Shown piece after piece: positions 1 to 7,600 of a DNA stretch of 29,502 nt. The notes beneath the pieces were generated by a model that was not told the DNA's origin, did not search any database, and saw only the letters and a list, made by a program, of their open reading frames with translations. Origin of the DNA: an uncultured Christensenellaceae bacterium (lineage in GTDB: Bacteria > Bacillota > Clostridia > Christensenellales > Christensenellaceae); the NCBI GenBank assembly GCA_934373295.1, contig CAKROK010000022.1:1-29502 (forward strand). The letters are read 5' to 3'. A program made the translations under genes and the position numbers. Every line of letters begins with the position of its first letter. Positions within the stretch are counted from its first letter, which is position 1.

Positions 1-1
1 T

Positions 2-286
2 GCTGGTTCCGCTCATGAAGAGATGGAGATCTACTATGTTGTAGATTGCCAGAAGGGTGCTAAGGTTGTTACCGGTCAGAACATCCCCGGTGAGGATGAA
101 GAGACTGTTTACGACGTAAAGCCCGGCGACTTCATCATCATCCCCGGCGGCGTTTTCCACTGGATCGACAACAGGGACTGCGACAAGGAGTTCACCATCA
201 TGACCATGTGGCCCAAGCAGGAGCAGAACGGCTGCTACTTCGCAAGAAAGGACGCTTGGGGCAAGTCCTTCAAGTTCAAGAAGTAA
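2..286 (+). CDS. Cupin-domain protein, C-terminal part (5' end outside window)
   Basis: The reading frame is open from the first bases of the window (A-G-S-A-H-E-E-M-E-I-Y-Y-V-V), so the ATG at 23 is internal and the true start lies upstream. The visible part is the second half of a small beta-barrel cupin: a HEEMEIYYVV strand, then VKPGDFIIIPGGVFHWIDN, which is the usual second cupin motif with a PGxxHW turn that can carry a metal-ligand His. Single-domain cupins of this kind bind a metal or a small sugar or carboxylate ligand, but the ligand cannot be named here. A terminator follows directly, so this is the last gene of its transcript. Confidence 0.85.
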   Translation, partial: AGSAHEEMEIYYVVDCQKGAKVVTGQNIPGEDEETVYDVKPGDFIIIPGGVFHWIDNRDCDKEFTIMTMWPKQEQNGCYFARKDAWGKSFKFKK

Positions 287-307
287 TAAACCTATTAACA
301 AATCAGT

Positions 308-338
308 CCGAGAGGCATATGCCTTTCGGGCTTTTTTC
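308..338 (+). terminator. Intrinsic terminator after the cupin gene
   Basis: A hairpin (CCGAGAGGCA paired with TGCCTTTCGG) is followed by CTTTTTTC. It ends the transcript of the cupin gene. Confidence 0.85.
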
Positions 339-432
339 GTGTGGAGAATAATATCAGATAAGAATGGGGCAATAATTCCATAAAGACAATAATTGTGTAT
401 AATTAAGTGATAATGCGGGATGGATTGACCGA

Positions 433-461
433 TTGAAGAAAAACGGCACGGATGGTATAAT
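433..461 (+). promoter_or_regulatory. Promoter of the tandem SDR operon
   Basis: TTGAAG (433-438), a 17-bp spacer and TATAAT (456-461) place the transcript start near 468. This rules out the TTG at 433 as a start codon, although the SDR frame is open from there, and supports the ATG at 490 with its GGAGGG ribosome site at 480-485. Confidence 0.75.
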
Positions 462-489
462 TTATACAACAAAATGTTCGGAGGGAAAA

Positions 490-1251
490 ATGCTGCAAAC
501 GGATTTAAAGGGAAGAAAGGCGGTCGTGACGTCAGCGGGGAGCTTGATTGGATACGCGGTATGCGAGGCACTTTGCAGATGCGGGGCACAGGTGGTCGCA
601 TGTGACCAAGACATTGAGCGCGCCCAAAAAACGGCGGAGGCTCTCATAAAAATAGGCTATGACTGCGCGACGGCGGAGCTGAATGTCACCCAAAAAGAGG
701 GCGTATATGAGCAGGCGGATGAAATAATAGAAAAGTTCGGTACACCGAACATTCTCGTGAACTGTGAAAAGGACACTTTAAAGCCGGACGAGAGAAGGCT
801 CACCCATGAGATGGATTTTGAAAGATACCTCGACATTTCAAACAGAGAGGTGATCGGGCTTTACTATACATCAAAGGCGTTTATGCGCGAAATGGTAAAA
901 AACGGCGGGGGAGTGGTCATAAATATTACGTCCATGCTTGGACTCGTGCCCAAAAAGGGATGTGTGGGGAACGCGGCTTGCGCGGCGGCGACGATGAGCC
1001 TTTCGCGCGTGTGGGCGCTGGAGCTTTGTGACAGCGGCGTGAGGGTCCACTGCATTGCGCGCGGAGATATATCGGGCGAGATCGAGGAGATAGAGCAGGA
1101 CACGGCGCATCAGGCGACGAAGCGGATGGTGACAGCGGACGACGTGGCGAATGCAGTATTGTTCTGTGCATCGGATGAGGCGGAGATGGAGAACGGCTGC
1201 ATATTGACCGTGGACGGCGGACTGCACTACGGCTATATGAGAAACTTTTGA
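490..1251 (+). CDS. SDR-family protein lacking the catalytic Tyr and Lys (probable pseudoenzyme)
   Basis: The 253-residue product has the short-chain dehydrogenase/reductase fold, with a Rossmann start at residues 8-21, a structural N-I-T-S segment and a C-terminal ILTVDGG strand. The family's functional motifs are damaged. The glycine motif reads TSAGSLIG rather than TGxxxGIG, the NNAG motif has become NCEK, and in the Ser-x12-Tyr-x3-Lys triad Ser148 is kept but the Tyr position (161) is Asn and the Lys position (165) is Ala. Normal oxidoreductase chemistry is therefore unlikely. The next SDR gene follows after 8 bp, so the two products may form a mixed oligomer in which this one is a structural or regulatory subunit, as BbsC is to BbsD in the benzylsuccinate pathway. 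The start at 490 is chosen from the promoter and ribosome site. Substrate unknown. Confidence 0.85.
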   Translation: MLQTDLKGRKAVVTSAGSLIGYAVCEALCRCGAQVVACDQDIERAQKTAEALIKIGYDCATAELNVTQKEGVYEQADEIIEKFGTPNILVNCEKDTLKPDERRLTHEMDFERYLDISNREVIGLYYTSKAFMREMVKNGGGVVINITSMLGLVPKKGCVGNAACAAATMSLSRVWALELCDSGVRVHCIARGDISGEIEEIEQDTAHQATKRMVTADDVANAVLFCASDEAEMENGCILTVDGGLHYGYMRNF

Positions 1252-1259
1252 GGTGTGCC

Positions 1260-2045
1260 ATGAAGAAAATAGACGTTAAAGACAAGGTAGTGATTATAAC
1301 GGGCGCATCCGGCTTTATAGGCAGGTCGCTCTCGTGGGAATTTGCGAAGTGCGGCGCGAGGGTCGTGCTGGCGGACATCGGAGACGAGCGCGGGCAGCAG
1401 ACGGCGCAGGAGATAATGGACGCGGGCTATGACGCAACGTATATCCACTTTGACCAGCGGAATACGAGCTGTGTGGAGAGCTCATTTAAGCAGGTTTTTG
1501 AAAAATACGGCGCGATAGATGTGCTCATAAACAACGCAGGCGTGAACATCCCCCAGGACTGCCGCAGAAGGATAACGGAGTTCATGGACGACAAGTTCGA
1601 GTGGATGATAGACGTGGATATGCACGGGCTGATACGCTGCTGCAAGGCAGTTTTGCCCTATATGCTAAAGCAGGGCAAGGGGAGCATAATCAACACGACG
1701 TCCGTCAACGGTCAGGTTCCGCTGAGGATGCAGTGCGCGTTCCCCGCGGCGAAAAACGCGGCGAATATAATAACGAGGACGCTCGCGACGGAATACGCGC
1801 AGTACGGCATAAGGGTGAATGCGATAGCGCCCGGCTCGACGCCTATGACGGACGGAAGCTGGGAGGCGATAATGCACAACGACCAGAATGCGCAGCTCAT
1901 AAAGCACATACCCATGGGCAGGCAGGCGCTGGTGGACGAGCTCGCGGGGATATGCCTTTACTTCGCGACGGACGAGCTTTCGTCGTATACCACGGGACAG
2001 ATAGTCTGCGTGGACGGCGGCTGGACGGTGGGCATGAATTTTTAA
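1260..2045 (+). CDS. SDR-family oxidoreductase-like protein with Tyr-to-Phe at the active site
   Basis: The 261-residue product is a classical-length SDR, nearest in look to the gluconate 5-dehydrogenase/3-oxoacyl-reductase group. The nucleotide-binding motif TGASGFIG (14-21), NNAG (91-94) and the C-terminal VCVDGGW are intact. Ser148 and Lys165 of the catalytic triad are present, but the residue 13 after Ser148, where family members have the proton-donating Tyr, is Phe161 (CAFPAAK). It can probably bind NAD(P), but its hydride-transfer chemistry should be crippled unless another group donates the proton. Translation starts at ATG 1260 with GAGGT five bases upstream. It is co-transcribed with the preceding SDR gene and followed by a terminator. 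Confidence 0.88.
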   Translation: MKKIDVKDKVVIITGASGFIGRSLSWEFAKCGARVVLADIGDERGQQTAQEIMDAGYDATYIHFDQRNTSCVESSFKQVFEKYGAIDVLINNAGVNIPQDCRRRITEFMDDKFEWMIDVDMHGLIRCCKAVLPYMLKQGKGSIINTTSVNGQVPLRMQCAFPAAKNAANIITRTLATEYAQYGIRVNAIAPGSTPMTDGSWEAIMHNDQNAQLIKHIPMGRQALVDELAGICLYFATDELSSYTTGQIVCVDGGWTVGMNF

Positions 2046-2057
2046 TGAAAGAGATAG

Positions 2058-2083
2058 GCGGCCTTACACGAGGTCGCTTTTTT
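2058..2083 (+). terminator. Terminator of the SDR operon
   Basis: The hairpin GCGGCCT/AGGTCGC has one G-T pair and is followed by TTTTTT, 13 bp after the SDR stop codon. Confidence 0.8.
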
Positions 2084-2122
2084 GATGTGAAAAAATAAAC
2101 ATAAAAATAAAACAAAAAACGC

Positions 2123-2151
2123 TTGCATGCTTCTAAAAAATATCTTATAAT
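2123..2151 (+). promoter_or_regulatory. Promoter of the sugar-isomerase-like gene
   Basis: TTGCAT (2123-2128), a 17-bp spacer and a perfect TATAAT (2146-2151). The expected start near 2158 leaves an mRNA leader of about 155 nt before the ATG at 2313. Confidence 0.8.
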
Positions 2152-2160
2152 CAATTAGTA

Positions 2161-2174
2161 AACTGTTAACAGTT
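2161..2174. promoter_or_regulatory. Perfect 14-bp palindrome at +1, probable operator
   Basis: AACTGTTAACAGTT reads identically on both strands and begins about three bases after the predicted transcript start. That is the usual position for a repressor that blocks clearance or elongation. The regulator is not in the window. Confidence 0.6.
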
Positions 2175-2312
2175 ATCATAATGCGCGAATGCAAGGAAGA
2201 AGTTCACGGAAAAAGGAAGATGTGTGAAAATTTATGCGCGCAATGTACCTTTTGTATGCAGTATTCTTAGGGCGAAACGGGAATAAAACAGGTATAAAAA
2301 AGCGGAGGAATT

Positions 2313-3182
2313 ATGGAAAATCTATTTAAGTACGGAATCACGTGCTCATTTAACGACGTGCCCGAGATGTGGCCCATCACGCTGAGGGGGAGCATCGAGG
2401 AAGTATGCGCACAGGCATCGGAGATAGGCTATGACGCCTTGGAGCCGCAGATATGCGACCCGCAGCTGCTGGACGCGGATTTGTTAAAGAAAACGGCAGA
2501 TGAATTCGGGTTAAAATACGCGGCGATAGCGACGGGCAGGGAGCTTTTGGAGCATGGGCTTTGGATGACATCGGACGACGCGGGTTTAAGACGGGCGTCC
2601 ATAGACAAGCTCAAGCTGCACATCGACCTATGCAGCAAGCTGGGCGCAATGCTCATAGTCGGCAGCATGAGAAAGAACGTGAGCGACATATCGAGCTTTG
2701 AAAAGGACCTCAAATATCACGACGAGGCGGTGTATGAGCTGGCGGATTATGCGCAGCAAAAGGGCGTGGATATCGTAATTGAAAATATAACCATACACAT
2801 CTCCAACTGGATGAACACAATATTGGAAACGGCAAATTACGTAAGGCATATCGGCAGGGATAACGTAAAAATTCATCTGGACAGCTACAGCATGCTTCAG
2901 GAGGACAACGACATCGCGGGATGTTACCGCGAATGCGGAAAGGACCTCGCGTATGTTCATTTTACAGACGGCAGCCGCCTGTATCCGGGCGGGAGCAACG
3001 TCGACTTCAAGGCGCACATGCACGCCATGCTGGATATCGGCTATGACGGATACGTATCGATAGAGTGCAGGCCGTATCCCGACCCGTACAGGTGCGCGAA
3101 ATTCAGCCTTGACTATTTAAAGGCATTGGAGCAGATAGTCAAAATCGAGCGTTATAGGAGGGAGCGTCCCGCCATATTATAA
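2313..3182 (+). CDS. Sugar phosphate isomerase/epimerase-like TIM-barrel protein
   Basis: The 289-residue product belongs to the xylose-isomerase-like TIM-barrel (AP endonuclease 2) superfamily that includes tagatose/psicose 3-epimerases and inosose dehydratases. The four metal ligands expected for the fold can be placed: Glu157 (VIENITIH), Asp190 (IHLDSYS), His216 (YVHFTDG) and Glu251 (SIECRPYP). It probably isomerises or epimerises a keto-sugar or cyclitol using a divalent metal. The exact substrate cannot be read from sequence. The start is supported by CGGAGGAA six bases or so upstream. It has its own promoter and palindromic operator, and ends at a terminator shared with the convergent aminotransferase gene. 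The neighbouring SDR genes suggest a sugar or polyol pathway, by context only. Confidence 0.85.
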   Translation: MENLFKYGITCSFNDVPEMWPITLRGSIEEVCAQASEIGYDALEPQICDPQLLDADLLKKTADEFGLKYAAIATGRELLEHGLWMTSDDAGLRRASIDKLKLHIDLCSKLGAMLIVGSMRKNVSDISSFEKDLKYHDEAVYELADYAQQKGVDIVIENITIHISNWMNTILETANYVRHIGRDNVKIHLDSYSMLQEDNDIAGCYRECGKDLAYVHFTDGSRLYPGGSNVDFKAHMHAMLDIGYDGYVSIECRPYPDPYRCAKFSLDYLKALEQIVKIERYRRERPAIL

Positions 3183-3197
3183 ACTCACTATTTCCCC

Positions 3198-3245
3198 AAA
3201 AAAAGTACCGCAAGCGTTTTTTAAAAGCGCCTGCGGTATCTTTTT
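3198..3245. terminator. Bidirectional terminator between convergent genes
   Basis: The stem TACCGCAAGCG.../...CGCCTGCGGTA (3206-3238) has TTTTT on its right and AAAAAAA on its left. It can therefore end both the isomerase transcript and the aminotransferase operon. Confidence 0.85.
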
Positions 3246-3254
3246 AATTTGGTG

Positions 3255-4325
3255 TTATGCCTTTTTGATGGGGACTGTCCAGCCGTAGGTGTCCTCCCTC
3301 GTGCCCCACTGGATTCCCGTCAGGGTGTCGTAGAGGTCCTGAGTGACGGGGCCGATCCTTCCGCCGTTTACGGTGAATACATCGTCCTTATACGCAAGCT
3401 CGCCTATCGGAGAGACGACGGCGGCCGTGCCGCAGCCCCATGCTTCCTCTAACTTGCCTGACTTTAAAGCGTCCTCCAGCTCATCCACGGAGAGCAGGCG
3501 CTCGGAGACCTTGTAGCCCTTGTTTTTAAGCACCTCGATGCAGGATTTCCTCGTTATGCCGGGGAGGATCGAGCCGGTGAGCGCGGGGGTGACTATCTCG
3601 CCGTCTATCTTGAACATAACGTTCATCGCGCCGACCTCTTCGATGTACTTTCTGTGTACGCCGTCCAGCCAAAGCACCTGAGAATAGCCCTTATCCTCGG
3701 CTCTCTTGCCCGCTCTGTTTGAAGCGGCATAGTTTCCGCCGCACTTCGCATAGCCCGTGCCGCCGCGTACCGCGCGCACGTCCTCGTCCTCGATCATAAT
3801 CTTGACGGGGTTGATGCCCTCGGCGTAATAGCTGCCAACAGGGGAGGCGATGATGTAAAATTCCGCATTGTGGACGGCATGTACGCCTAAATTCTCGTCA
3901 TTGCCGAACATGAACGGACGCAGATACAGCGACGTTCCGGGAAGGGAGGGAGTCCAATCCTGCTCGACCTCCACGAAGGTCGTAAGCGCCTGGAGCATGT
4001 CCTCCTCGGGTATCATGGGCAGGCAGAGTCTTTCCGCGGAGTTGTTCATCCTGCGCACGTTTTCGATGGGTCTGAAGAGCTGGACTGTGCCGTCCGCGCG
4101 GCGATATGCCTTTAAGCCCTCGAATATCTCACTGCCGTAGTGCAGAACGGTGCTCGCGGGATGGATGGAGATGTTCTCAAAGGGAACTATATGCGCATCA
4201 TGCCAGCCCTGTTCCGTAGAATAGGTCATCTTGAACATGTGGTCGGTGAATATACTGCCGAAGCCCAACGTGGAGGGATCGGGCTTAGCCTTGGGTGCGG
4301 TCGTCTTTACAATTTTGATTTCCAT
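3255..4325 (-). CDS. ilvE: Branched-chain amino acid aminotransferase
   Basis: The 356-residue product is a fold-type IV, PLP-dependent aminotransferase of the usual BCAT length. The PLP lysine is Lys194 within GTGYAKCGGNYAAS. The family segments HYGSEIFEGLKAYR (62-75) and the EEVGAMNVMF strand (229-238) are clear, as is the GSILPGITRKS phosphate-binding loop. It interconverts Leu, Ile and Val with their 2-oxoacids using glutamate/2-oxoglutarate. It starts at ATG 4325 with AGGAGG upstream and lies 24 bp after the gamma subunit of the ferredoxin oxidoreductase. This links the operon to branched-chain 2-oxoacids and argues that the oxidoreductase is of the VOR rather than the KOR type. Confidence 0.93.
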   Translation of the reverse strand: MEIKIVKTTAPKAKPDPSTLGFGSIFTDHMFKMTYSTEQGWHDAHIVPFENISIHPASTVLHYGSEIFEGLKAYRRADGTVQLFRPIENVRRMNNSAERLCLPMIPEEDMLQALTTFVEVEQDWTPSLPGTSLYLRPFMFGNDENLGVHAVHNAEFYIIASPVGSYYAEGINPVKIMIEDEDVRAVRGGTGYAKCGGNYAASNRAGKRAEDKGYSQVLWLDGVHRKYIEEVGAMNVMFKIDGEIVTPALTGSILPGITRKSCIEVLKNKGYKVSERLLSVDELEDALKSGKLEEAWGCGTAAVVSPIGELAYKDDVFTVNGGRIGPVTQDLYDTLTGIQWGTREDTYGWTVPIKKA

Positions 4326-4349
4326 ATAAGTGCCTCCTAAAGTATTTTA

Positions 4350-4883
4350 TCAATTTTTACTGCCTAACTGCAATGCGGCGAGGTTTAAATCGAGCATGTC
4401 CGCGTGCTTTGCAGAGATTACCTTTTTGAGCGCGGCGGTGACTTCATCGTCGTCAAAGCCCTGCGTTTCGCGCAGCAGCTTGCCCATTATTATCATGTTT
4501 GCGAGCGTGCTCATGTCGTTATCGGACGCGAGACGGGTCGCGGGGATGTAAAACGCCTTGACGTCTTCTCTTTGTATCTTGCGGTCGATGAGCGACGAAT
4601 CTATGAAGATGCTGCCGCCCGGCGCGACGCTGTTTTCGTATTTGTCGAGAGAGGGCAGGTTCATCGCGATGAGGATATCCGGCTTTGAGACGATGGGTGA
4701 GCCGACGGGTTCATCGGAGATTATGACATTGCAGCTCGCCGTGCCGCCGCGCATCTCCGGACCGTATGAGGGGAGCCAGCTTACGTTTTTATCCTCCAAA
4801 AGACCCTTGTATGCGAGGAATTTGCCCGCGAAGAGTATGCCCTGTCCGCCGAAGCCGGCGATAAGTACGGAAGTTGTGCTCAT
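4350..4883 (-). CDS. 2-oxoacid:ferredoxin oxidoreductase, gamma subunit
   Basis: The 177-residue product has the pyruvate/ketoisovalerate oxidoreductase gamma-domain signature. GFGGQGILFAGK lies at 10-21 and PSYGPEMRGGTASC near 38-51. The gamma subunit takes part in binding CoA and completing the catalytic heterotetramer. Its start ATG overlaps the stop codon of the beta-subunit gene by one base (TAATG), so the two are translationally coupled. The order in the operon is delta, alpha, beta, gamma, the order common in Clostridia for Kor/Vor-type enzymes. Confidence 0.92.
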   Translation of the reverse strand: MSTTSVLIAGFGGQGILFAGKFLAYKGLLEDKNVSWLPSYGPEMRGGTASCNVIISDEPVGSPIVSKPDILIAMNLPSLDKYENSVAPGGSIFIDSSLIDRKIQREDVKAFYIPATRLASDNDMSTLANMIIMGKLLRETQGFDDDEVTAALKKVISAKHADMLDLNLAALQLGSKN

Positions 4884-5638
4884 TACTTTTCATCTCCTTT
4901 CGCGGATCTGTCCTTGTAAACGCCGAGGGGATAATAGGGTATCATCTTCTCGTCTATCCAGTTAAGCGCCTGCTGGGGCGTCATACCCCAGTTGGTGGGG
5001 CAGCTTGAAAGCACCTCCACAAGGGAGAAGCCCCTGCCGTCTATCTGATTTTGAAATGCCTTTTTGATGGCCTTTTTGGCGTTCTTAACATTTTTTACGT
5101 TGTTTACCGCGACTCTTTCCAAGTATTCCGGACCATCGAGCGGGGCGAGTATCTCGCAGACCTTTACGGGATATCCGCACGCCTTGACGTCTCTGCCGTA
5201 GGGGGAGGTCTGCGTGACCTGTCCGGGCAGGGTGGTGGGCGCCATCTGACCGCCCGTCATGCCGTATATCGCGTTGTTGATGAAAATTACGGTTATGTTC
5301 TCGTTCCTCGCGGCGGAATGAACGGTCTCCGCCATGCCGATGGAGGCGAGGTCGCCGTCGCCCTGATATGTAAACACGATGTGGTTTTCTGGGTCGGAGC
5401 GCTTTAAGCCCGTCGCGACGGCGGGCGCTCTGCCGTGAGCGGCCTCGACCATGTCGCAGGAGAAGTAGTCATAAGCCATTACGGAGCAGCCCACGGGGGC
5501 GACGCCGATGGTCCTGCCCTCTATGCCCAGCTCGTCGATGACCTCTGCGACGAGGCGGTGGACTATGCCGTGAGTACAGCCCGGGCAGTAGTGCAGCGGG
5601 ACGTCTATAAGAGATTTAGGTCTGTCGAAAACTACCAT
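4883..5638 (-). CDS. 2-oxoacid:ferredoxin oxidoreductase, beta subunit (TPP-binding)
   Basis: The 251-residue product carries the thiamine-diphosphate site. YCPGCTHGI (Cys18, Cys21) and Cys51 are cluster-ligand candidates. GDGDLASIG (from residue 93) followed by INNAIYGMTGGQ is the TPP/Mg motif. It performs the decarboxylation or reductive carboxylation step, passing electrons to or from ferredoxin. The ATG overlaps the alpha-subunit stop by one base. Subunits of this length are found in both 2-oxoglutarate (Kor) and branched-chain 2-oxoacid (Vor) enzymes. The adjacent ilvE favours branched-chain substrates, but sequence alone does not decide. Confidence 0.93.
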   Translation of the reverse strand: MVVFDRPKSLIDVPLHYCPGCTHGIVHRLVAEVIDELGIEGRTIGVAPVGCSVMAYDYFSCDMVEAAHGRAPAVATGLKRSDPENHIVFTYQGDGDLASIGMAETVHSAARNENITVIFINNAIYGMTGGQMAPTTLPGQVTQTSPYGRDVKACGYPVKVCEILAPLDGPEYLERVAVNNVKNVKNAKKAIKKAFQNQIDGRGFSLVEVLSSCPTNWGMTPQQALNWIDEKMIPYYPLGVYKDRSAKGDEK

Positions 5639-6699
5639 TATCTTTCACCTCCGTTAAGCTCGGTCAGCTTGTTCAATACTTGTTCGGGCGAGGGGATCAT
5701 GCCGCCCGCTCTGTTGACGAGGTATACGGGCTTTTTGCAGCGCGTCGCAAGCTCGATATCCTCCACCATCTGTCCCATGGAAAGCTCCACGGACACAAAG
5801 CACTTCGCCTTATCCGCAAGCGCGTTGAGCGGCTTTTTGGGGAAGGGCCAGAGCGTTATCGGGCGGAAGAGTCCCGCCTTGATGCCCTGCTGACGCGCCT
5901 CGTTCACCGCGTTTTTAGCGACTCTTGCGGCTATGCCAAACGCGACGACGACTATATCCGCATCGTCCGTGAGATATTCCTCCCACATGGGCTCGGTTTC
6001 CTCTATTTTTGCGTATTTTTCGTATCTTTCAAAGTTAAACTGCTCAAGCTCGTCGGGGATGAGGGAGAGCGAGTTTATTATGTTATGCTTGCGCTTCAGC
6101 TTTGTTCCCGTGACCGCCCAGCTTTTATCATATGCGGGCTGTTCGCCGTAGTTTAAAGAAACCGGCTCCATCATCTGACCCAACGTGCCGTCCGCTAAAA
6201 TCATGGATGTCATGCGGTATTTATCCGCGAGGTCAAAGCCCTTTACGGTGAGATCCGCCATCTCCTGGACGGACGCGGGCGCCAAGACTATCATGTGAAA
6301 ATCGCCGTGACCGCCGCCCTTTGTCGCCTGAAAATAGTCGGACTGTGAGGGCTGTATGCCGCCGAGACCGGGGCCGCCTCTTTCGACGTTGACCACGAGC
6401 GCGGGCAGGTCCGCTCCCGCGAGGTATGAAAGCCCCTCGCTCTTTAGGGATATGCCGGGTGACGATGACGAGGTCATGACCCTCTTGCCCGTTCCGGCGA
6501 CGCCGTATACCATGTTTATCGCGGCGATCTCGCTTTCCGCCTGAAGGAAGCATCCGCCTATTTTGGGCATTTTTCTCGCCATGTACGCGGCGACCTCCGT
6601 CTGGGGGGTTATGGGATAGCCGAAATAGTGCATACAGCCCGCCTGGATAGCGGCCTCTGCGATGGCCTCATTGCCCTTCATCAATACCTTATCACTCAT
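5638..6699 (-). CDS. 2-oxoacid:ferredoxin oxidoreductase, alpha subunit
   Basis: The 353-residue product is the pyrimidine-binding alpha chain of a Kor/Vor-type oxidoreductase. It contains MKGNEAIAEAAIQAGC at the start, FGYPITPQTEVAAYMA, the QAESEIAAINMVYGVAGTGK segment with the TPP-activating Glu, and MTSSSSPGISLKSEG. The frame stays open upstream to 6792, but that stretch overlaps the ferredoxin subunit gene and is not protein-like. The start at 6699 (MSDKVLMKGNEA) lies 5 bp after the ferredoxin gene and has an AAAGGTGTG site. The C-terminal part (VVVAFGIAARVAKNAV onward) is the transketolase C-like domain. Confidence 0.92.
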   Translation of the reverse strand: MSDKVLMKGNEAIAEAAIQAGCMHYFGYPITPQTEVAAYMARKMPKIGGCFLQAESEIAAINMVYGVAGTGKRVMTSSSSPGISLKSEGLSYLAGADLPALVVNVERGGPGLGGIQPSQSDYFQATKGGGHGDFHMIVLAPASVQEMADLTVKGFDLADKYRMTSMILADGTLGQMMEPVSLNYGEQPAYDKSWAVTGTKLKRKHNIINSLSLIPDELEQFNFERYEKYAKIEETEPMWEEYLTDDADIVVVAFGIAARVAKNAVNEARQQGIKAGLFRPITLWPFPKKPLNALADKAKCFVSVELSMGQMVEDIELATRCKKPVYLVNRAGGMIPSPEQVLNKLTELNGGER

Positions 6700-6704
6700 C
6701 TTTT

Positions 6705-6917
6705 TCACACACCTTTCTCGACCTTTATTACGCAGTCGGGGCACATCGTTGCGCAAAAAGCGCAGCCTATGCAGGCGCTCATGTCCGTACACTGCGCGGG
6801 GTGGTGTCCCTTTTTGTTTATCTTATCGGCGGCAATCGCAAGGATGCCCTTTGGACATGCGTTCACGCATAATCCGCAGCCCTTGCATAGATCTGTTCTG
6901 ATTGTCAGCTTTGCCAT
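6705..6917 (-). CDS. 2-oxoacid:ferredoxin oxidoreductase, delta (ferredoxin) subunit
   Basis: The 70-residue product is an 8Fe-8S ferredoxin-type protein with two canonical clusters, CKGCGLCVNACPKG and CIGCAFCATMCPDC. It carries electrons between the TPP site of the beta subunit and soluble ferredoxin. GGAGAGG precedes the ATG. It lies 17 bp after the P-loop ATPase gene and 5 bp before the alpha subunit gene. Confidence 0.93.
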   Translation of the reverse strand: MAKLTIRTDLCKGCGLCVNACPKGILAIAADKINKKGHHPAQCTDMSACIGCAFCATMCPDCVIKVEKGV

Positions 6918-6934
6918 TTTTCCTCTCCTTGATT

Positions 6935-7594
6935 TTATATTTTTTGCTGAAGCCGCATGGGGAAAAGCCCGGGCAGGCTGCCCCTCAGCGCTTCATATAG
7001 ATCGTATTTTACGCCCGTCATTTTGATGGGGATATTCATCATCGAGCTGATCTGCTCGGCGTATTTTTGAGACGCGAGGATATCATCGATTTGCGTTTCC
7101 TCGGCTATATTCGAGTTGTTGACTATGCCCGTGAAGCTGATATGCGCTGCGTTTTCTATCTCCCTTAAAATCTCGATCGTGCTGTCAACGTCGCGCGTAA
7201 GCGGGCGATACATGTTTATCACCGCGAGCATGTCGTAGTCGTTTTCATTGGCTATCATCTCGGAAAAACGACCGAGGGCATATGCGCCGCGGTCGTCTCC
7301 GCCGATGTCCATCACCGCGTGTATGGAGCGGTCGTCCGTTATGGAGTAAAACTCCTGCGGCATGGCGGGGATATCCACGTTTGAGTCGGCGTATTTTGAG
7401 CTGATGAGGCGTATTCCCGCGGCGGAAAGCTCCGCCTCGCTGTCCTTACTCCTGAAATACGGGTTTACGATATCCGCATCCGCGAGCACGACGTTTTCAT
7501 ATTTGTTTTTGAGGTCATACGCTATGTTCACGGCGAGGTTCGTCTTTCCGCTGCCGTAATGACCGGCGATTATAGTGATTCGCTTATAGTCCAT
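6935..7594 (-). CDS. P-loop ATPase of the MinD/CobQ-like group, first gene of the oxidoreductase operon
   Basis: The protein opens MDYKRITIIAGHYGSGKTNL, a Walker A motif (GHYGSGKTN) of the SIMIBI ATPases, followed by VVLADADIVNPYFRS and AVMDIGGDDRGA as switch and Walker B equivalents. The frame extends upstream to an ATG at 7630, but that longer start sits inside a terminator hairpin and lacks a ribosome site. I prefer ATG 7594 (219 residues), preceded by AAGGA at short spacing just after the hairpin's T-run. Its role is not known. Being first in the operon, it could mature or regulate the iron-sulfur oxidoreductase, which is inference. Confidence 0.85.
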   Translation of the reverse strand: MDYKRITIIAGHYGSGKTNLAVNIAYDLKNKYENVVLADADIVNPYFRSKDSEAELSAAGIRLISSKYADSNVDIPAMPQEFYSITDDRSIHAVMDIGGDDRGAYALGRFSEMIANENDYDMLAVINMYRPLTRDVDSTIEILREIENAAHISFTGIVNNSNIAEETQIDDILASQKYAEQISSMMNIPIKMTGVKYDLYEALRGSLPGLFPMRLQQKI

Positions 7595-7600
7595 ATCCTT

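Noticed and set aside
433..489. N-terminal extension of the first SDR from a TTG at 433
   Set aside because: The TTG is the -35 box of a promoter with TATAAT at 456-461. The ribosome site GGAGGG fits ATG 490.
864..1378. Long antisense frames opposite the SDR, acyl-CoA synthetase, tRNA synthetase and other genes
   Set aside because: They lie entirely opposite well-supported genes, follow from the GC-biased codon use of the true strand, and lack ribosome sites or family features.
6700..6792. Longer start for the oxidoreductase alpha subunit at 6792
   Set aside because: The extra residues overlap the ferredoxin subunit gene and are Arg-rich out-of-frame sequence. The family N-terminus begins at 6699.
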